Positions 48,430 through 60,000 of a stretch of DNA of 64,000 nt are shown here, in pieces; positions within the stretch are counted from its first letter, which is position 1, and each line of letters begins with the position of its first letter. The stretch spans positions 40,867,926 to 40,931,925 of the forward strand of contig CM051036.1 of the NCBI GenBank assembly GCA_027627225.1, read 5' to 3'. The notes beneath the pieces were generated by a model. The model was not told where the DNA came from. It was given only the letters and a program-made list of their open reading frames with translations, and searched no databases. The translations under genes were made by a program, and so were the position numbers. The stretch is from Congeria kusceri (lineage: Eukaryota; Mollusca; Bivalvia; Myida; Dreissenidae).

Positions 48430-50117
48430 TTTAGGGACTTTAAGAGGAAAAACATTTAAAACTCTTCTTGTCTGAAACTTTAAGCTCTGGGCCTTTGATA
48501 TTTGGTTAGGTGCATTACCTTATGATCGTTTACCAAGATTATTAAAATGACGCCCCTGGGTTAAAAAAATTGGCCCCGCCCCAGTGCTTATTTTTTTTAC
48601 ATGTACCTTAATAGGAAAAAACTAAACAAATCTCATCTGATACTACAAGACCTGGGCCTTTGATATTAGGTATGTAGAATCAACTAATGCTCCTTTATTA
48701 AAATTTGTTAAAATGATGCATTTGGGCTAACAAATGGTCGCACCCCAAAAATGGCTCACTTTTTATTTACATGGACTTAAATCGACTTGTTTTCATCTCT
48801 GAAACTTCAAGACCTAGGCCTTTGATATTTGATGTGTAGCAGTACCTTATGGTTTTATACCAAAATGTTAAGAATGGTGCTTCTTGGCTAAAAAAAGGAC
48901 CCGACCCGGGGCTCAAATTCTTTACCGTATATTGAAGTATGCAGGAAAAACCTTCAAAATGCTTCTTGCCTGAAACTATATGGCCTACACCCTTATATTT
49001 AATATATGGCATCACCCCATGGGTTTCTACCAATATTGTTCAGAAGTTGCCCCTGTGAAAAAAAGGCCCGACCGAGGCTCATTATTTTATCTTTACATAG
49101 ACTTGGAAAAAACTCTCAAAAAAATCTTGTCTGAAACTACAGGGTCTAGGCATTTGATGTTTTGTATTTAGCATAGCCATATATTCATACACCAATATTG
49201 TTAAAATAGTGCCCCTAAAACAAGAGCTGTTAGAGGACAGCGTACTCAGCTATTCGAAGTATTTCAGTTGGTACATATTTTGGATAGTGGAAGGGGGATA
49301 CATTTGTTAAAATACAAAACTTTTAAGTGAATCCTTATATAGTTCATACATTTTTGGAACAAAAACTTTAACCACAAAATCTATGTAATAATTGTGCATA
49401 ACTTTGTCAAAATACAAAACAGAGTTATGGGTAATGTTGCCCCTGATGCTAGAGTTGATGACAAAGATTAGTTCCAAGTTTTAAGTGAATAACTTACGTA
49501 GTTTTGAAGTTACAAAACTTTTGAATATAAACTTTAACTATAAAATCTATGTGAAAAAGGGGCATAACTCTGTCAAAATACAAAACAGAGTTATTGGTAA
49601 TGTTGCTCCTGATACTAGAGTTGATGAAAAAGGTTAGTTTCAAGTGAAAAGCTTATGTAGTATTGAAGTTACACAACTTTTGAATATAAACTTTAACCAG
49701 AAAATCTATGTGAGAAAGGGGCATAACTCTGCCAAAATACAAAAAGAGTTATGGGGAATGTTGCCCCTGATACTGGAGTTGATGACAAAGATTAGTTCCA
49801 AGTTTCAAGTGAATAACTTATGTAGTTTTGTAGTTACAAGACTTTTGAATAAAAACTTGAACCAATTCAGACGCCGATGCCGACCCGGGGGGTAGTAGTA
49901 TAGCTCACCTATTCTTCGAATAGTCGAGCTAAAAATGGCCTTTACGGAGCTCAAAATATGGACATTAAAAAATCTCAAAATCTCAGAAAAAAATACCTAA
50001 AGAGACTTATATTAAGTTTGTAGCCATGACTTATGGTCCTGTTTAATATGGTAGGCTCGTGGTGATTTAGGTCTACACAGTAGACTGGAGCCAGTAGAGC
50101 GTCTGGGCCTCTTGTTA
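48430..50117 (+). repeat. Tandem-unit block R11 ending CTCTTGTT, interrupted by R12
   Basis: Units of about 150-160 bp carry TTGTCTGAAACTTTAAGCTC, GGGCCTTTGATATTTGGT, TACCAAGATTATTAAAATG and AAAAAATTGGCCCCGCCC. The right end is CTGGAGCCAGTAGAGC then GTCTGGGCCTCTTGTT. The block is split at 49219-49935 by R12. The text on either side of the insert (GTGCCCCTAAA and AATGGCC) joins into a normal unit. Confidence 0.65.
49219..49935 (-). mobile_element. Block R12: AACAAG stem-loop element nested in R11
   Basis: It starts AACAAGAGCTGTTAGAGGAC with stem GCTGT/ACAGC. Units of about 150 bp carry GGGGCATAACTCTGTCAAAA, ACAAAACAGAGTTATGGGGA, ATGTTGCCCCTGATAC and TTTCAAGTGAATAACTTATG. It ends GACCCGGGGGGTAGTAG then TCGAATAGTCGAGCTAAAAA. 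R12b at 63161 is a second copy in the same orientation. Confidence 0.8.
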
Positions 50118-51867
50118 AAATATTCCATGAAATTAATAATTTATGACAGTTCACACGATGCCAACTTTGGAATCACGGTATGTCAACTTGGGCATGCACT
50201 CGCATTGATTACCACCCTTGATACAACTTTTGCTGACTCGAGGACGAGTTGCCGGTAATTTAATAAATTCACAGGGTTCAGTGTCCTGTACCTTTCTTAG
50301 TATGGCTAGATTGCTATCAACTATACTTTGTTTGGTAACAGGTCAACTGGGCACATATACAAACCCGGCTTGGTCAATGTCATCCTACTCTTCAAATAAG
50401 ATAACTAATAAGAAGTACACATAATATTTTAGAAGCCTCACAATTCTGGGTCTTTTTTATCCATTTAATAAAAATAGCATGTAATTGGCAAGTTTACTTA
50501 TAAGGGCTCCCATTGAATTTGTTACAAGTGAAAATTAGTTGCTATTAAACCATAGAACAGCATCTAAAGTGAAGGTGTGACTATAACACAATATCCTGTA
50601 AACTTAAAAGTGTATTACAGTTTAATTGTATAATATTTAACATCAAAAATATTGACATTCATGTACATTGTATTGAAATTAAAGGTGTGCCTGAGGTTGA
50701 ATCAGGTGTATATTCTCTGATGCTGATAGGGTGGGTACTGGGAAATGCCCTGAAGTGATTTGTTTTTGGAATGGTAAAGTTGCAATTTACAGGGCACTAC
50801 ATGTAGTATAAAAACAGACTCCATTTCTTAGGTTGAAAACATGTTAACCACTGTCCTTCTTTTAAAGTATCCCATTTCCAATACGACATTTGACATAAAT
50901 TAAATTATTTGACCTTGTGAAAACAGGTTTTTACACAATTTTGGTACTTTGGAACCAAGTTTTAAATAAAGAATTATCTCACACGAATGAGGTTTCATTT
51001 AAAAGACTTCTTAGACAGTTTTATTTTCAACTTTTCAACTAAGTGTCCGCACATGCGTATGTGTGTATGCCTGGGCACGCACCTGGAAATACCCTTGTAA
51101 CAATAATTTTCCATTATAATTGAGACATCGGCTGGTATTTAAAAAGTGCCTGAACTTAAGTTGTACTATGCTGAAAATTTCAGAGCAAAATTTCAAAGTG
51201 AAATCAAATGATATATGTTGACAAAATGATAAAATACTAAACATCTACGCAATAGTTAGTAATTTTTACTAGTTTAAAACTTTTAAATGTAAATAAACCT
51301 ATACATGAAACAGCCAGAGACGTTAGGATTGTTATGAATTAATAAAAAAAAAGACTTATTAATAAGTTTTCCCTAAGCAGCTTTGTGAATACGGGCCCTG
51401 ATGTGGGCTGCCATTGTCAGACCAGGCCAAAATAATATATGGGCCAATTGACCCACATTCCTTTGTATCTACATGACAACATGCTGTATTTGGACAAGTA
51501 CAAGAAACAATTATGATATCATATTAAACAGATTTATTTCCAACCTAGTCGATGTAACAAATCTTGTGGAATCAAACAGCTGACCAAAAATTATAAATAT
51601 GTCAAGAAACAACATGTTCAATGTTTTAATATCAGAAAAATCTGACATTTTTATGGGAGATACTACTCACAGCATTCTTCTACCACAGACACTAGCAGAG
51701 AAGAATTTAGAAACAATGTTCTTTTTATCATTGTTTATCAGCAAATGAACAACCCTTTGCAGTTCTGCTGTACAGAAATTAAACAAAAACATGTAAGTTA
51801 AGTACTATGTTTGCCCATCTCCCACTGTAACAGTGTTCAGTGAACAAAAGATGTAAGAGGACGAATA
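50118..51867. other. No gene seen
   Basis: AT-rich intergenic sequence. The frame at 50218-50424 (68 aa, plus) has no supporting splice or protein signal. Confidence 0.5.
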
Positions 51868-51876
51868 TGTTTATTA

Positions 51877-52111
51877 TACACTGAACAAAAGTTATAACTC
51901 ACCAAATGAAAATTGTTGTATTTTCTTTATTTATAAGAATTTCAGCTTGAAATGTCAGCTATGATTATTTGAATTATACATGCATGTGTTTATACCAAAA
52001 TATTGGCAAAAATAATTAAGAATTTCGTGTTTAGCAGGCGCAGCTGAAATTCTTATAAATATAGAAAAAACAACAATTTCCATTTGGTGCATTATAACTT
52101 TTGTTGAGTGC
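51877..52111. mobile_element. Foldback MITE, 235 bp, 9-bp target duplication
   Basis: The arms are about 75 bp: left ACTGAACAAAAGTTATAACT then CACCAAATGAAAATTGTTGT; right the inverse ACAACAATTTCCATTTGGTG then CATTATAACTTTTGTTGAGT. ATGTTTATT is repeated exactly at 51868-51876 and 52112-52120. A 9-bp duplication with long inverted repeats suggests a Mutator-type origin. That assignment is tentative. Confidence 0.8.
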
Positions 52112-52135
52112 ATGTTTATTGCAGATTTAAAAACA

Positions 52136-52521
52136 GCAGACTTTGTCAGAAATGTCAGCACTTATTTTTTTTAAACAGCTAAATGGACAAAGTTAACATC
52201 AATAAATTGCACAACAACAATAATTTAACAAACATCAAAACATAAATCATCTCCACAACAAAACAAGATGGTCACAAGAAAGACATTTTAACACTATTTT
52301 GATTAAAGATTCCATCTTAGAAACGTATGCAGACTTTGTCAGAAATGTCAGCACTTTTTTTTTTAAACAGCTAAATGGACAAGGTTTAACATCAATAAAC
52401 TGCATAACAACAATAATTTAACAAACATCAAAACATAAATCATCTCCACAACAAAACAAGATGGTCATAAGAAAGACATTTTAACACTATTTTGATTAAA
52501 GAATCAATCTCGGAAAAGTAT
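52136..52521. repeat. 193-bp direct tandem duplication
   Basis: GCAGACTTTGTCAGAAATGT begins at 52136 and again at 52329. The copies remain parallel through AAACAGCTAAATGGACAA, CATAAATCATCTCCACAACA and TTTTGATTAAAGA, with about ten small differences. Confidence 0.85.
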
Positions 52522-53716
52522 GCAAGCATAACAAGACTGATATATTTACCCCATATATAATCACATGCATGAATATATGCACATTGGAATGAGCTAGAAA
52601 ATTCAACAAAAATACAAGAATGTTTGATTAGGGATTGTTCCTTTGATTAAGTAAACTTAGACAACAATAAAACTAAAAAATAAAAGCACATGGAACATTC
52701 AAATACATTCTAATAGTATACAAGTCTTAGAGATGGTACAAAAGGAAAATCACATTCCAATTCCATTCATTTATATGCCAAATTGGATCATTTCGATACA
52801 ATGTTTTTTTTATAGTTTTTTTCCCCCCAAAATCTTATAACAGACAAAATCCCAGGCTATGTCAAGAATTGCAATGCCAGTACTCGTTCAATAATGTATT
52901 TAACGCTAAAGGTAGCAAAAGTGATGAACAAAACAAAACAAACAATATGGCATAAATTGTCTTAAAGAGGTCAGTATTTTGATGTTTAAAATGTACTTTG
53001 GCATGAATGACTTATTACTCCTTAACAACTACATGTATGTCAATGTTTTGATGTTCTGAGATGTACTTTGGTATAAAGGTCAACTTCTTAAAACTATGTC
53101 AATATTCTAAGAATCAAGGAATGTCACATGGCTATTTCAGATTGACATTGTTTGTGTTGGGGTTGTAACCCTGACTCTTTATTGGTATCAATCAAAACAA
53201 TTATGCGCATTTTAATGAATGGTGATTGGTCACCACAGTAAGTTAATATTAACCAGCAGCAAAGAAATTATAAACAAAAGCTGTTGTATGACGTTAAATG
53301 TGTGTGGATTTCTGAGTAAAACACCAACAAAATTAAATATACAAGTGTATATATGCAAAACAAATAAATATAGAAAAATATATCCAAAAGTGATCATGTC
53401 AATGGATGAAACTGAAAATAGTTGTACATTTAAAACTCAAAGGATGAAATTGAAAATAGTTTTACATGTAAAAGTCAAAGGATGCAATTGGAAATAGTTG
53501 TATATTTATAGGATTTTTAGACAATAATTCTGGGTTCACAGAATCTGTGGTTATGTTCTCTCATTTCCTGTACCAGCACAGCTAATGGATGAAGTTGCAA
53601 ATGTTTATAAATTAAAAAACAAAGATGGCTATTTTGGTTTCGATTATACCAGCAACAAGTGTTTAACATTTTCTCTACAGCAGAAATGTTACTGATGCTT
53701 TTTTTTACATGTTAAC
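52522..53716. other. No gene seen; downstream of the carboxypeptidase gene
   Basis: AT-rich. It holds three short repeats of AAAGGATGMAATTGRAAATAG at 53399-53498. A minus-strand AATAAA (near 53178) could be a distal poly(A) signal of the carboxypeptidase gene, but this is weak. Confidence 0.35.
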
Positions 53717-53970
53717 GCCCAGGGTCCAGTTTCTAAAAACTTTTAACGGCCGGTTGAGCTAACGGCCTGTTAACTTTAGATGTAAATAAAACTAATATTA
53801 CAAGCAATTCGCGTATGAAGCATCTGACAATTATTTGAGCATATCAATGTATTAAAAATAAATGCAAATTTTAAAAGTTTAACATCTAATTTACATCAAA
53901 AACTTCATCCAAAAGTTAACGGCCGTTAGCTTAATTGGCCGATAAAGTTTTGAGCAACGGGGCCCAGGAT
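53717..53970. mobile_element. Foldback MITE in the 3' flank of the carboxypeptidase gene
   Basis: The left arm CCCAGGGTCCAGTTTCT..AAAACTTTTAACGG then GAGCTAACGGCC is inverted on the right as GGCCGTTAGCTTAATTGGCC then AAAGTTTTGAGCAACGGGG and CCCAGG. The arms are about 60-80 bp with mismatches. It lies 58 bp beyond the stop at 54028 and may be part of the 3' untranslated region. Confidence 0.7.
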
Positions 53971-54027
53971 GGCAGTTCTGGTTTTCATAGTAACATTGAT
54001 GAATGTTAAACACTTTCAAAATGACAA

Positions 54028-57000
54028 CTACTGGTGGATGAAGCTGCTGAACATCTCCAGTGCAGCCTCTGGCTTGTCCTGTGGCACCATGTGACCAGCA
54101 CCCTGCATCAGACAAGCACTAAGTCGTATCCATAGCAACACAGTCTTTGTGTTAGTTTGCATTCATGTTCATGTTTCCCAATAGCCTATATTAAGTATAG
54201 TATACTAATACCCTGTGCAAATGGTTGTTACTATATATTCTAACATGATACTAATTTTTTAGAAACTACTCGAAACTACAGGAGGCCGTTTTATTAACAG
54301 ATCGTATCTTAAACTGATCTTATCTTAAGTCTGGGTTAACGACCGAACTTGCGACCAGCGTACAACCGTTTTATGAAGGTGATCATAAGTGTTCAGTCAC
54401 AGCTAAGATTATTCATGCTCTTACGACGTGAAAAACGTGAAACCAGTCTGAAAGTCGTGACGTTTTTCCCGATTTTTTTTTACGTTTGAAATCTGATTAG
54501 ATCTAGTTCCGAGATTGTTTTAATAATTAAAGTGTTAACTGATAAGTGGAATTAAACTCGTCTAATTATTACTGCAGAACTAGCTAGATATATTAAGACA
54601 AAATCGATTTTTAATAATTACATGAAGATAATTATCATTTTCACTGTTACCGCGTTAATGCATATCAATTGTCTGTGTTCCCATTTATAACCTTGAACGT
54701 GTCTATCTATTAATCTTCTTTAAAATGTCATTGTAAAATATTTTCAGTCAACAATTCTTAGAAGCGACCAACTGTATGACGCAACAGTTTATTCTAGCGT
54801 AGCTGACCATAGTTTGATTACGAATGGTAATCTATACAGTATAAAATTATTATTTTCTTTTAAATGATGAAAGTTACAATGTTTTAGACTAATAAAATTT
54901 ACAATATGACATTTTGGAGAATTTATTTTTAATCTGAAATAATAGTTATATTGTAAAAGGGTATGTCCATTTATGTATCGATACTGTAGCTATGCCACTG
55001 TGGATGATTTTGAAAGACAAACACGTCACCTTCATTCTGTGATGTCATTTTGATGACAATGTGAACATTTATGATAAACTTTAAGTTTATGTTTTATATC
55101 TATTAATGTTTTGTGGATGTATGAACATCGCTTATCATATCTTTGTTGTGTTGTGTTACGAACGATGGATTAATTTGGATTATTAACTTTCGAGGTAAGA
55201 CGATTTCCGAATCATAGACAAGCAGCAACAAGCCAACATTCAACTTTCAACTTGATGTAAACAGTAGAATCTAATTTTTCCAGCAATGCACCCTCATTAC
55301 TTATATATGATCGGTGCTTGCTGCGTTAATCAGCCAATATAACACTGTTTCCTGATGGCACAGGTACTATTGGATTGTTTGAAATTATTTTTAATGTTAT
55401 AAACATTTTAAATGCATATTTTTATTAATGCTGCCTGTGATTTGACATGAAGTAGCCATATTTGCGACTGCTAAGAGTGCCTTCTACCAGTCGTAAATTT
55501 TAGCAAAAATCTTACGATGTCGTAGCTGCGATTGTGTTGATAAAACGGTCCACCGGTCTTACGACTATCGTACGACTGAATCTTATGTACGACCGCCCTA
55601 CGACCCGTTGATAAAATGGTCCACCGGTCTTACGACTGTCGTGCGACTGAATCTTATGTACGACCGCCCTACGACCCGTTGATAAAATTGTCCACCGGTC
55701 TTACGACTATCGTGCGACCGAATCTTAGGTACGACCGCCCTACGACCCGTTGATAAAACGGTCCACCCGTCTTACGACTATCGTACGACTGAATCTTACG
55801 TACGACCGCCCTACGACCCGTTGATAAAATGGCCTCCAGGGGTGTGATCTCAGAGACAATTCTGGGCAGGAAACTACCATAACCACTAAAATGACTCACA
55901 AAAGTGATCATTCCCAAAGAGATCAAGCGAAAGTATTTGCTATCCATCCATAAAAGATTTGACATTCCGAAGGAGGAATTCTGCTGAAAGGAGGGTGAAT
56001 CATATCCTCACACATCTATATGAGGCATGTTGTGGAAAAATTGGGCTGAATGCATGCATGTTAAGTGTTGTCCCATATTTGCCCGAGCAATCTGCACAAG
56101 CTAATCCGGGACGAAACTTTCCGCCTACAGGAAATTATGTTTAGAAGAGACTTCCTTGAAACAGAATATACCATAAAAGCGGAAAGTGTCATCCTGGATT
56201 AACCTGTGCGGACTGCACCGGCTGATCCAGGATGACACTACGCAGATGCATTAATCCTGTGTTTCCCACAACACGCCTCATATGTAAATTTATTAAAATT
56301 TATGTCCCACATAAACTTTGGAACCAAAATATGGCACCACAGTATTCTGTGGAATAATGGAACCAAAATATGGCACCACTGTATTCTGTGGAATAATGCC
56401 AGTGTTACAGAAAGTTATTCCTAGAATGATCATTTTCTTCCACTACGTACCCGTATGGTAGTGAGTGTGAGCTGCTTGAACTGCTTGGTGAAGCCCGCCA
56501 CCTGCCTCTGTCCAGAGGCGTCCTTCACGTACCAGGCCCCTCGCTCCTTCACCACCTGCAGCACACACAGAGACAATAGGATTATTATATAAGCATAAGC
56601 TTGTACATGGCATAATCCTATATGTATATGCAGGTGAACTGGTATTGTAACTCTTGCATCAATACATAACAACTAAAAACTTGAAAAATACGATGAAAAG
56701 TTGGTTAGGCATGGTATCAACACTATCATATTGTATCTTTTTATTTGAATGACACTCCTATTCACAAGTTTTACTGTACATGTATGCTCAATTTTAGACC
56801 AGGAACCCCCTGTTACATCCATCTTATTCAGTCCTGTATTCTTTATAGCCACTTGGTTATATCTAGTAAAATCATTATCACTCTTTGAAGGCAATTAAAT
56901 GTATCTACATTAAATATCAACATTGTATACCTTTATTATTCACAACCTTATAATCATTACTATTCATAGCTTTTTTCCTTCTAGTTCAAAGTTATCACAG

Positions 57001-60000
57001 GCATTCCAAGTCAAGAAGGAATTAAATTTCTGCTGTGTAAGATTAAATAATTAGGCATCAACATTTCAAAAACCATAACTTAACTCAGACATGGGCCAAG
57101 TGGTGTCAGACACATAACAATGCACCCCCCTGAATACTCACAGGCAGCCCAAGTTTCTCCACAAACCACTCGTCCCCAAGGAAATTACATGCCATGTCCA
57201 CATCCCCGTTATACACTAACACGGTTTTCTAAAAGACAAGATACAGGATAAGTATAAGGAACAATAAGAAAATATATTGGTTTGATGTATAAATTCATTA
57301 CGTAAACTTTAACAATACATGTTTTATATGTTGGATACAATTTATTTAAATGTTGATTTGAGGCATATTTTGTTGAATAGATTAATTGAAATTTAGGTTC
57401 GATGTTTAAAAGCTATTCAATGAATCACATCAATGATTAAGAGGGTATGTTGGCAGATGACCAGAGGGTATGTTGGCAGATGACCAGAGGGTATGTTCAT
57501 AGATGACCAGAGGGTATGTTGGCAGATGACCAAAGGGTATGTTGGTAGATAACCAGAGGGTATGTTGGCAGATGACCAGAGGGTATGTTGGCAGATGACC
57601 AGAGGGTATGTTGGTAGATGACCACAGAGGGTAGGTTGGTAGATGACCAGAAGGTATGTTGGTACTACAGGGTATGTTGGTAGATGACCAGAGGGCTAAG
57701 TTGGTAGATGACCAGGGTGCAGGTTGGTAGAGACCAGAGGGCTAGGTTAGATGACCAGAGGGCTAGGCTGGTCGATGACAAGAAGGCTAGGTTGGTAGAT
57801 TACCAGGGGACAGGTAGGTAGATGACCAGGGTGCAGGTAGGTAGATGACCAGGGGACAGGTAGGTAGATGACTAGGGTGCAGGTAGGTAGATGACCAGGG
57901 GACAGGTAGGTAGATAACCAGGGGACAGGTAGGTAGATGACCCGGGGACAGGTAAGTAGATGACCAGGGGACAGGTAGGTAGATGACCAGGGGACAGGTA
58001 AGTAGATGACCAGGGGACAGGTAGGTAGATGTCCAGGGTGCAGGTTGGTAGATGACCAGGGGACAGGTTGGTAGATGACCAGGGGACGGGTAGGTAGATG
58101 ACCAGGGGACAGGTAGGTAAATGACCAGGGTGCAGGTTGGTAGATGACCAGGGGAAAGGTAGGTAGATGACCAGGGGACAGGTAGGTAGATGACCAGGGG
58201 ACAGGTAAGTAGATGACCAGGGGACAGGTAGGTAGATGTCCAGAGGACAGCAATGTGTGGTTGCACTCTTACCCCAGCATTGAGAACAGCTTGGTAGAAC
58301 TGTGTGACATCGTTATATATAGTCTTGTAATTGCCATTCACTTTTTCACTGTTTTAAAGAAGTATAATAATCATATGTTACATATAAACTGGAAACATTG
58401 ATATATAAATGTTATTCAGAATTCATTTTAATGTGTACATGGTGTAAGCATGTGTACTAGAATACTTTAACACAATTTTCTTGATACTTCAAATTTTAAT
58501 TTCACGATATTAATGTTCTTCAATGTTTCCTGTCAATACAGAAAACTGATTTTTAGCACAATATTTTGTAAAAGCTCAAACTTTCACATGTGAACCATTT
58601 GTACTGAATTAAAATGAACTCGTGGAACAACAACAACAACAGCCAGCTTACCCCTGTTGACAAAACTTTTTGATAAAATTGTGTCACATCTGAGTACAGC
58701 CTGACATAGCTGCTTCCAACATCATTACTGTGGATATAGGGTAAATGTAAACCGTGAAGAATAGTTGTAAGGCATGAATAACAGGTACATTTGACAAATG
58801 GTAGGTATACGTATATCAAAATCAGAGGCCATTAATATAACATAACAAACCAAAATACAGTATTTTTGACAAAAGAAATGTTAAAATTACCTGCCATAAC
58901 CATCTTACTAAACTATAAAAGTATCAATTGCACTTCAATAGTTTTTAGTTCTATAAGGTCTGCTAGAAACCTTTATCCAACAGTTACATGTATTCTCTAT
59001 ATACCAGTACCCTGAATCCGCTACTCATGAACTACCTAAAGTTGGAAATGAACAATTATTCAGTATTTCTGTGTCATACAGTTGTATGCGTCTTCAAAGC
59101 GAACACACTTGTTGATAACAAATAATTTTAAGGGCTTCAAGTTCTACAACACAACAACATTTTCATTATGTGAACTAAAAACATTGTACATGTACCAAAC
59201 CCTCATGATCAAACTGATTATTTGTGGCACGTCGTGGAAACCGGTCTTAATGCATGTGCGTAAAGTGTCATCCCGCATTAGCCTGTGCAGTCCGCACAGG
59301 CTAATCCAGGACAGCACTTTCCGTCTACAGTGAATTTATGTTTAGAAAAAACTTCTTTGATACAGAAAATACCACAAAAGCGGAAAGTGCCATCCCGGAT
59401 TAGCCTGTGCAGACTGCACAGGCTAATCCGGGATGACAATTTACGCACATGCATTAAGTCCGGTTTTCCAACGACGCGCCTCATTTATTGCACTCTTTTG
59501 CAATGGATATGATTTTTGCCTTGCAGTCAGGAGCAAGTTCGATCCCTACACTGTCTAATTGACAGAAAACAGACTTGAAAGTGTCAGGCTCTTTTTTACA
59601 GATTACTCTATGCTCCAACTTCAACTTCAACTTGTTCATGCCTCAAAATCTGCAAGCAGACATTTATTAACGACAATATGTGTGTGTGGTGAATTTGTAT
59701 CCAGTGCAACAGGATTCTCTCCCACATGGCTATCATTCCCAGAAGACTTGTTAGCTGGGTTACAGCCGACATTGCATGATTAAGGAGACACACCACTCAA
59801 GAGGCAAACCTGGGTCTTTTAATGCCCGTTGCTAAGCAACAAGTATACTGCACTTCAATAGAACGTCTCTTGCGAAAGACGAGTCAGAAGGTTGTGAAGC
59901 CAGTGCTATACCACTAGACCACAGGTCCAGCAACATTCTAATGTTATTTTCCTACAACACCATATCACAGTTTAAGGGTCAGAGGCAGACCAGCCAGCTA

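Noticed and set aside
57747..58341. Two overlapping minus-strand frames of 168 and 184 aa with periodic Pro/Leu-rich peptides
   Set aside because: They are translations of a 23-bp minisatellite in different frames; the 23-residue period is just three units. One also runs through alternative exon B by chance.
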